From Candidatus Sulfopaludibacter sp. SbA3 (GTDB lineage: Bacteria; Acidobacteriota; Terriglobia; Bryobacterales; Bryobacteraceae): a stretch of 7,943 nucleotides of DNA. The stretch is from positions 1,610 to 9,552 of the forward strand of contig OKRF01000385.1 of the NCBI GenBank assembly GCA_900290315.1, in the 5' to 3' direction. Below, in pieces: positions 5,836-7,943 of the stretch (its first letter is position 1; each line of letters starts with the position of its first letter). Under the pieces are notes generated by a model. The model made no database searches and was not told where the DNA came from. It saw only the letters and a list, made by a program, of their open reading frames with translations. The position numbers and the translations under genes were made by a program.

Positions 5836-6609
5836 GTGGAACTCGAAAAGACATTGCTGCGCAAGGTGGGGGAGGCGATCCATCGTTTCAAAATGATTCG
5901 CGACGGGGATCGCGTGGCGGTGGCGCTCTCGGGAGGCAAGGATTCGGCCACGCTGCTGGAGGCGCTGCTGCTGCTGCAAAAGCGCGCGCCTATCGATTTT
6001 TCGGTGTGCGCGTTTACGGTGGAGCAGGGTAAGTTCTTGCGGCCCTTCGAGCCCACTGGTGAATGGTTGCGGGCGCGCGGCATCCCGTGGACTTACTTTC
6101 GCGATACGCCCTCGCTCAAGTTGCTGGAAGACCAGCCGGGCCATGGATGCGATGTCTGCAGCCGCTTCCGCCGCCGGGCAGTCTACGAAATCGCCCACAA
6201 TCTGGGCGTGAACGTCATCGCCTTCGGCCACACTGCGGACGATTTCTGCGAGGCCCTGCTGCGTAACACCATGTTCACGGGCAAGCTGAGCGCGCTGCCT
6301 CCAGTCACCTGGTCGCGCGCGCGGGAGTATCGGCTGATTCGCCCGCTGGTGTTCGTTACTGAAGACATCACCACCGCCTATGCAGCGCAAATGGGAATTC
6401 CCGTAGTTCCGTGCGGCTGCTCGCAACGGACCGGCACCGTACGGCGCGCTTTGCGCGATCTGTTCGGCAGCCTGGAACAGGAATACCCGCACCTGAAGGA
6501 GACGATGCTTTCGGCCATGGGCAACGTGGATACCGGCCGCCTGCTGGATCCGCGCTTCCTGGACATGGAAATTCCCGAGCGCGCGGAAGCGTTTCCGATT
6601 CTGGAATAG
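5836..6609 (+). CDS. ttcA: TtcA-family tRNA 2-thiocytidine biosynthesis protein
   Basis: The product has 257 residues from GTG 5836 (263 from GTG 5818). It belongs to the PP-loop ATP pyrophosphatases that adenylate a tRNA base and replace oxygen with sulfur; TtcA makes 2-thiocytidine at position 32, in the cytoplasm. Seen directly: an N-terminal helix LLRKVGEAIHRFKMIRDGD, the ATP-binding SGGKDS at 32-37, a CDVCSR cluster motif at 105-110 (compare CSLCSR in E. coli TtcA), GHTADD at 131-136 (E. coli GHHRDD), LIRPLVFVTEDI near 167-178, and PCGCSQ at 192-197. Cys105, Cys108 and one of Cys193/Cys195 would hold the [4Fe-4S] cluster. The last motif is one residue shorter than PCNLCGSQ in E. coli. 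TtuA-type thiolases are the main alternative, but the N-terminal zinc finger they carry is absent. The gene is divergent from the receptor operon and appears to stand alone. Confidence 0.85.
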   Translation: MELEKTLLRKVGEAIHRFKMIRDGDRVAVALSGGKDSATLLEALLLLQKRAPIDFSVCAFTVEQGKFLRPFEPTGEWLRARGIPWTYFRDTPSLKLLEDQPGHGCDVCSRFRRRAVYEIAHNLGVNVIAFGHTADDFCEALLRNTMFTGKLSALPPVTWSRAREYRLIRPLVFVTEDITTAYAAQMGIPVVPCGCSQRTGTVRRALRDLFGSLEQEYPHLKETMLSAMGNVDTGRLLDPRFLDMEIPERAEAFPILE

Positions 6610-6623
6610 TTCATTCACGCAGG

Positions 6624-6688
6624 CGCGGAGAAGCGGAGAGCGCTAAAATCCTTTTTTGTTCTTCCGAGCTTTTCTCCGCGTCTCCGCG
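6624..6688. repeat. Imperfect inverted repeat between convergent genes
   Basis: Arms 6624-6639 (CGCGGAGAAGCGGAGA) and 6673-6688 pair over 16 bp with one mismatch, around a 33-nt loop that includes six T bases near 6652-6657. Flanking TTCAC (6614-6618) and GTGAA (6689-6693) also match as complements, with five extra bases on the left. The element fills the gap between the convergent TtcA-type gene and the zinc-ribbon gene, so it may form a hairpin ending both transcripts. No T-run directly follows the stem on either strand, so a classic intrinsic terminator is not shown. The CGCGGAGACGCGGAG-type motif resembles small dispersed repeats I recall from several phyla. Confidence 0.6.
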
Positions 6689-6707
6689 GTGAAATGCACG
6701 AGTCCAT

Positions 6708-6977
6708 TCAACTCGCCGTCTTCCAGTTGGCGGCTCCGCATTTGGGGCAGCGCGCCCAATGTGGCTCTCCTACGGCGCCGCAGTCGCCGCACACCACGGA
6801 TTTGATGACGATGTTCTCGGGCCGGCGGCCGCGCGAATCCAATTGCCAGACCAGCACTCCGCCCACCGCGAAGAGCAGAAGTGCGGTTACCCAGGCCCCC
6901 GAAATCAGGCTCATCACGCCGAAAATTGCCGCCGGCCAGATGGCCAGCCATTGATTGCGATTGGGACGCCACGCCAT
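6708..6977 (-). CDS. Small two-helix membrane protein with C-terminal zinc ribbon
   Basis: The 89-residue product has two predicted membrane helices (about 10-26, LAIWPAAIFGVMSLIS; about 29-46, WVTALLLFAVGGVLVWQL). A basic stretch (DSRGRRPEN) follows, then a cytoplasm-facing zinc ribbon with CGDC at 63-66 and CPKC at 77-80. The spacing between the Cys pairs (10 residues) is standard for a rubredoxin-like knuckle. The helices form a hairpin that would put both termini on the same side. Function is unknown; such proteins often act as membrane adaptors. The start ATG at 6977 lies 17 bp after the peptidase stop, with no clear Shine-Dalgarno (only GGGT), so it is probably co-transcribed. A longer overlapping minus-strand frame (6643-7176) is less credible because it runs across the peptidase gene. 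Confidence 0.75.
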   Translation of the reverse strand: MAWRPNRNQWLAIWPAAIFGVMSLISGAWVTALLLFAVGGVLVWQLDSRGRRPENIVIKSVVCGDCGAVGEPHWARCPKCGAANWKTAS

Positions 6978-6994
6978 ATTGACCCGATGATACT

Positions 6995-7942
6995 CTATTT
7001 GGCGAAACTGCTTCCTTCTTTCCAGTGCGGTTTCTCGGGCGCGTTCGCCAGAGTCGCCACCAGGCGGTTGAAGAAGTCGTTAAACTTCGCGGCGGCTTCG
7101 GGCACCCACGGCTGGTTGATGTCGTCCGCAGGACTGTGATACCGCTCGGCGTACCAGCGGCGGTAGACGGCTTCATCGGGCGAGCCCGGCTCGTATCCGA
7201 AGATGAATCCGGTAGCGGGCACGCCGATCTGCATGAAGCTGTAGTGATCGCTGCGGCGCAGCAGTCCGCGTTCCGGTTCGGGATCGGGCGGCTGTATGCG
7301 GATGCCCATGGGCGCGGCCACCTGCTTCACTGTGTCGCCGAGCGTGGATTCATCGATGGCCAGCATGGTGAGAGTCTTCAGTGGAAAGATGGGGCGGAGC
7401 TGATCCAGATTGATGTTGGCCACCATCTGTTCCTTCGGAACGGTGGGATGGGCGGTGAAATACTTGGAGCCGTACAGGCCTTTTTCCTCGCCCGTGACCA
7501 CGCAAAACAGCAGCGGCCGCTTGAGCCTGGTACCGGATTCGTGCAGGCGCTGCGCCATATCGATCAGGGTAGCGACGTAGGCGGCGTCATCGAAGGCGCC
7601 GTTGTAGATCCGGTCGCCGTTCCACGGTTCGCCGAAGCCGTAGCCATCCAGATGGGCGGAGACTACGATGTATTCCTTGGCGAGCGCCGGGTCCGTTCCG
7701 GGAAGAACGGCGACGATGTTGTCCGATTCCAGGTCGGCGCTTTCGACCTTGAGGGAAGCCTTGAAGGTGGCGGGAATGGCGAAGCGCGGCAGCGGCTTGC
7801 CCGCGGACTGGAGTTCCATCAGTTCCTTATAGGTGTGGCCAGAGCCTTCGAAGAGCAGGTCGGCGAAGGCGGGATTGAAGCGGAAGTTGAGGCCGGCGGC
7901 CGTGCCCGCCGCTCGCTGGGCGGGTTGGCCGTCGCGTAGGGT
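6995..7942 (-). CDS. M28-family zinc metallopeptidase (5' end beyond right window edge)
   Basis: The frame stays open to the last bases of the window, so the true start and any signal peptide are missing. An internal ATG at 7819 is not a good start because family-like sequence continues upstream. Of 315 visible residues, the M28 co-catalytic dinuclear zinc site is complete: SAHLD with His97 and Asp99, NGAFDDAA with bridging Asp118, TGEEKG with catalytic Glu152 and ligand Glu153, NLD with Asp180, and RYHSPADD with His269. RSDHYSF (about 231-237) is also typical. The residues before 60 look like the end of a PA-type insert. M28 enzymes remove N-terminal amino acids from peptides and are usually exported. 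The trailing GSSFAK tail is short. The next gene downstream, the membrane zinc-ribbon protein, starts 17 bp after the stop. Confidence 0.9.
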   Translation of the reverse strand, partial: TLRDGQPAQRAAGTAAGLNFRFNPAFADLLFEGSGHTYKELMELQSAGKPLPRFAIPATFKASLKVESADLESDNIVAVLPGTDPALAKEYIVVSAHLDGYGFGEPWNGDRIYNGAFDDAAYVATLIDMAQRLHESGTRLKRPLLFCVVTGEEKGLYGSKYFTAHPTVPKEQMVANINLDQLRPIFPLKTLTMLAIDESTLGDTVKQVAAPMGIRIQPPDPEPERGLLRRSDHYSFMQIGVPATGFIFGYEPGSPDEAVYRRWYAERYHSPADDINQPWVPEAAAKFNDFFNRLVATLANAPEKPHWKEGSSFAK

Positions 7943-7943
7943 C

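Noticed and set aside
5827..6618. 263-codon minus-strand open frame
   Set aside because: Antisense to the TtcA-type gene, whose SGGKDS and Cys motifs settle the coding strand.
6643..7176. 177-codon minus-strand open frame
   Set aside because: Different frame from both the 89-aa zinc-ribbon protein and the peptidase, overlapping both. No domain is visible.
7025..7939. 304-codon plus-strand open frame
   Set aside because: Antisense to the M28 peptidase, which carries a complete zinc site.

Overview
The window is GC-rich and densely coding, and most of its genes lie on the minus strand. The gene content suggests an acidobacterium, perhaps close to Solibacter or Bryobacter. The clues are a large TonB-dependent receptor with an N-terminal carboxypeptidase-regulatory-like domain, small secreted proteins of uncharacterised type, an orphan FecR-domain protein, a zinc-ribbon/DUF2007 protein, and short G-rich and hairpin-forming intergenic repeats. 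This placement rests on recalled family distributions, not on a search. I see no rRNA, tRNA, CRISPR array, transposase, integrase or phage gene.

Layout, left to right. (1) Positions 2-568, minus: a secreted LamG-like protein cut by the left edge. Upstream of it are a strong Shine-Dalgarno, a perfect TATAAT and a heptad G-tract repeat lying where a -35 box would be. (2) 651-1397, minus: an exported FecR-domain protein with a Gly/Pro-rich tail. (3) 1524-1871, plus: a small zinc-ribbon plus DUF2007-like protein, divergent from the FecR gene. (4) 5748 down to 1861, minus: a tightly coupled three-gene operon of a PepSY-like exported protein, a secreted 225-aa protein of unknown function and a TonB-dependent outer-membrane receptor. 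The junctions are TAATG and ATGA overlaps. (5) 5836-6609, plus: a TtcA-type tRNA 2-thiolation enzyme, divergent from the operon and possibly leaderless. (6) 6977-6708 and 7942-6995, minus: a small membrane zinc-ribbon protein downstream of an M28 zinc metallopeptidase whose N-terminus lies beyond the right edge.

The most striking observation is in the receptor gene. A perfect 26-bp tandem duplication (3103-3128 and 3129-3154) shifts the frame and puts a TGA right after the second copy. Removing one copy on paper restores a continuous 910-residue receptor with the expected sequence across the junction. This is a recent, potentially reversible inactivation, a phase-variation-like switch, or an assembly error.

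The operon would place a periplasmic PepSY-like protein, a second exported protein and an outer-membrane importer in one translational unit, which suggests a substrate uptake system of unknown specificity. The other genes look like independent housekeeping or accessory units. No gene-free stretch exceeds 300 bases. Nothing in the window clearly forms a novel defence or mobile system.
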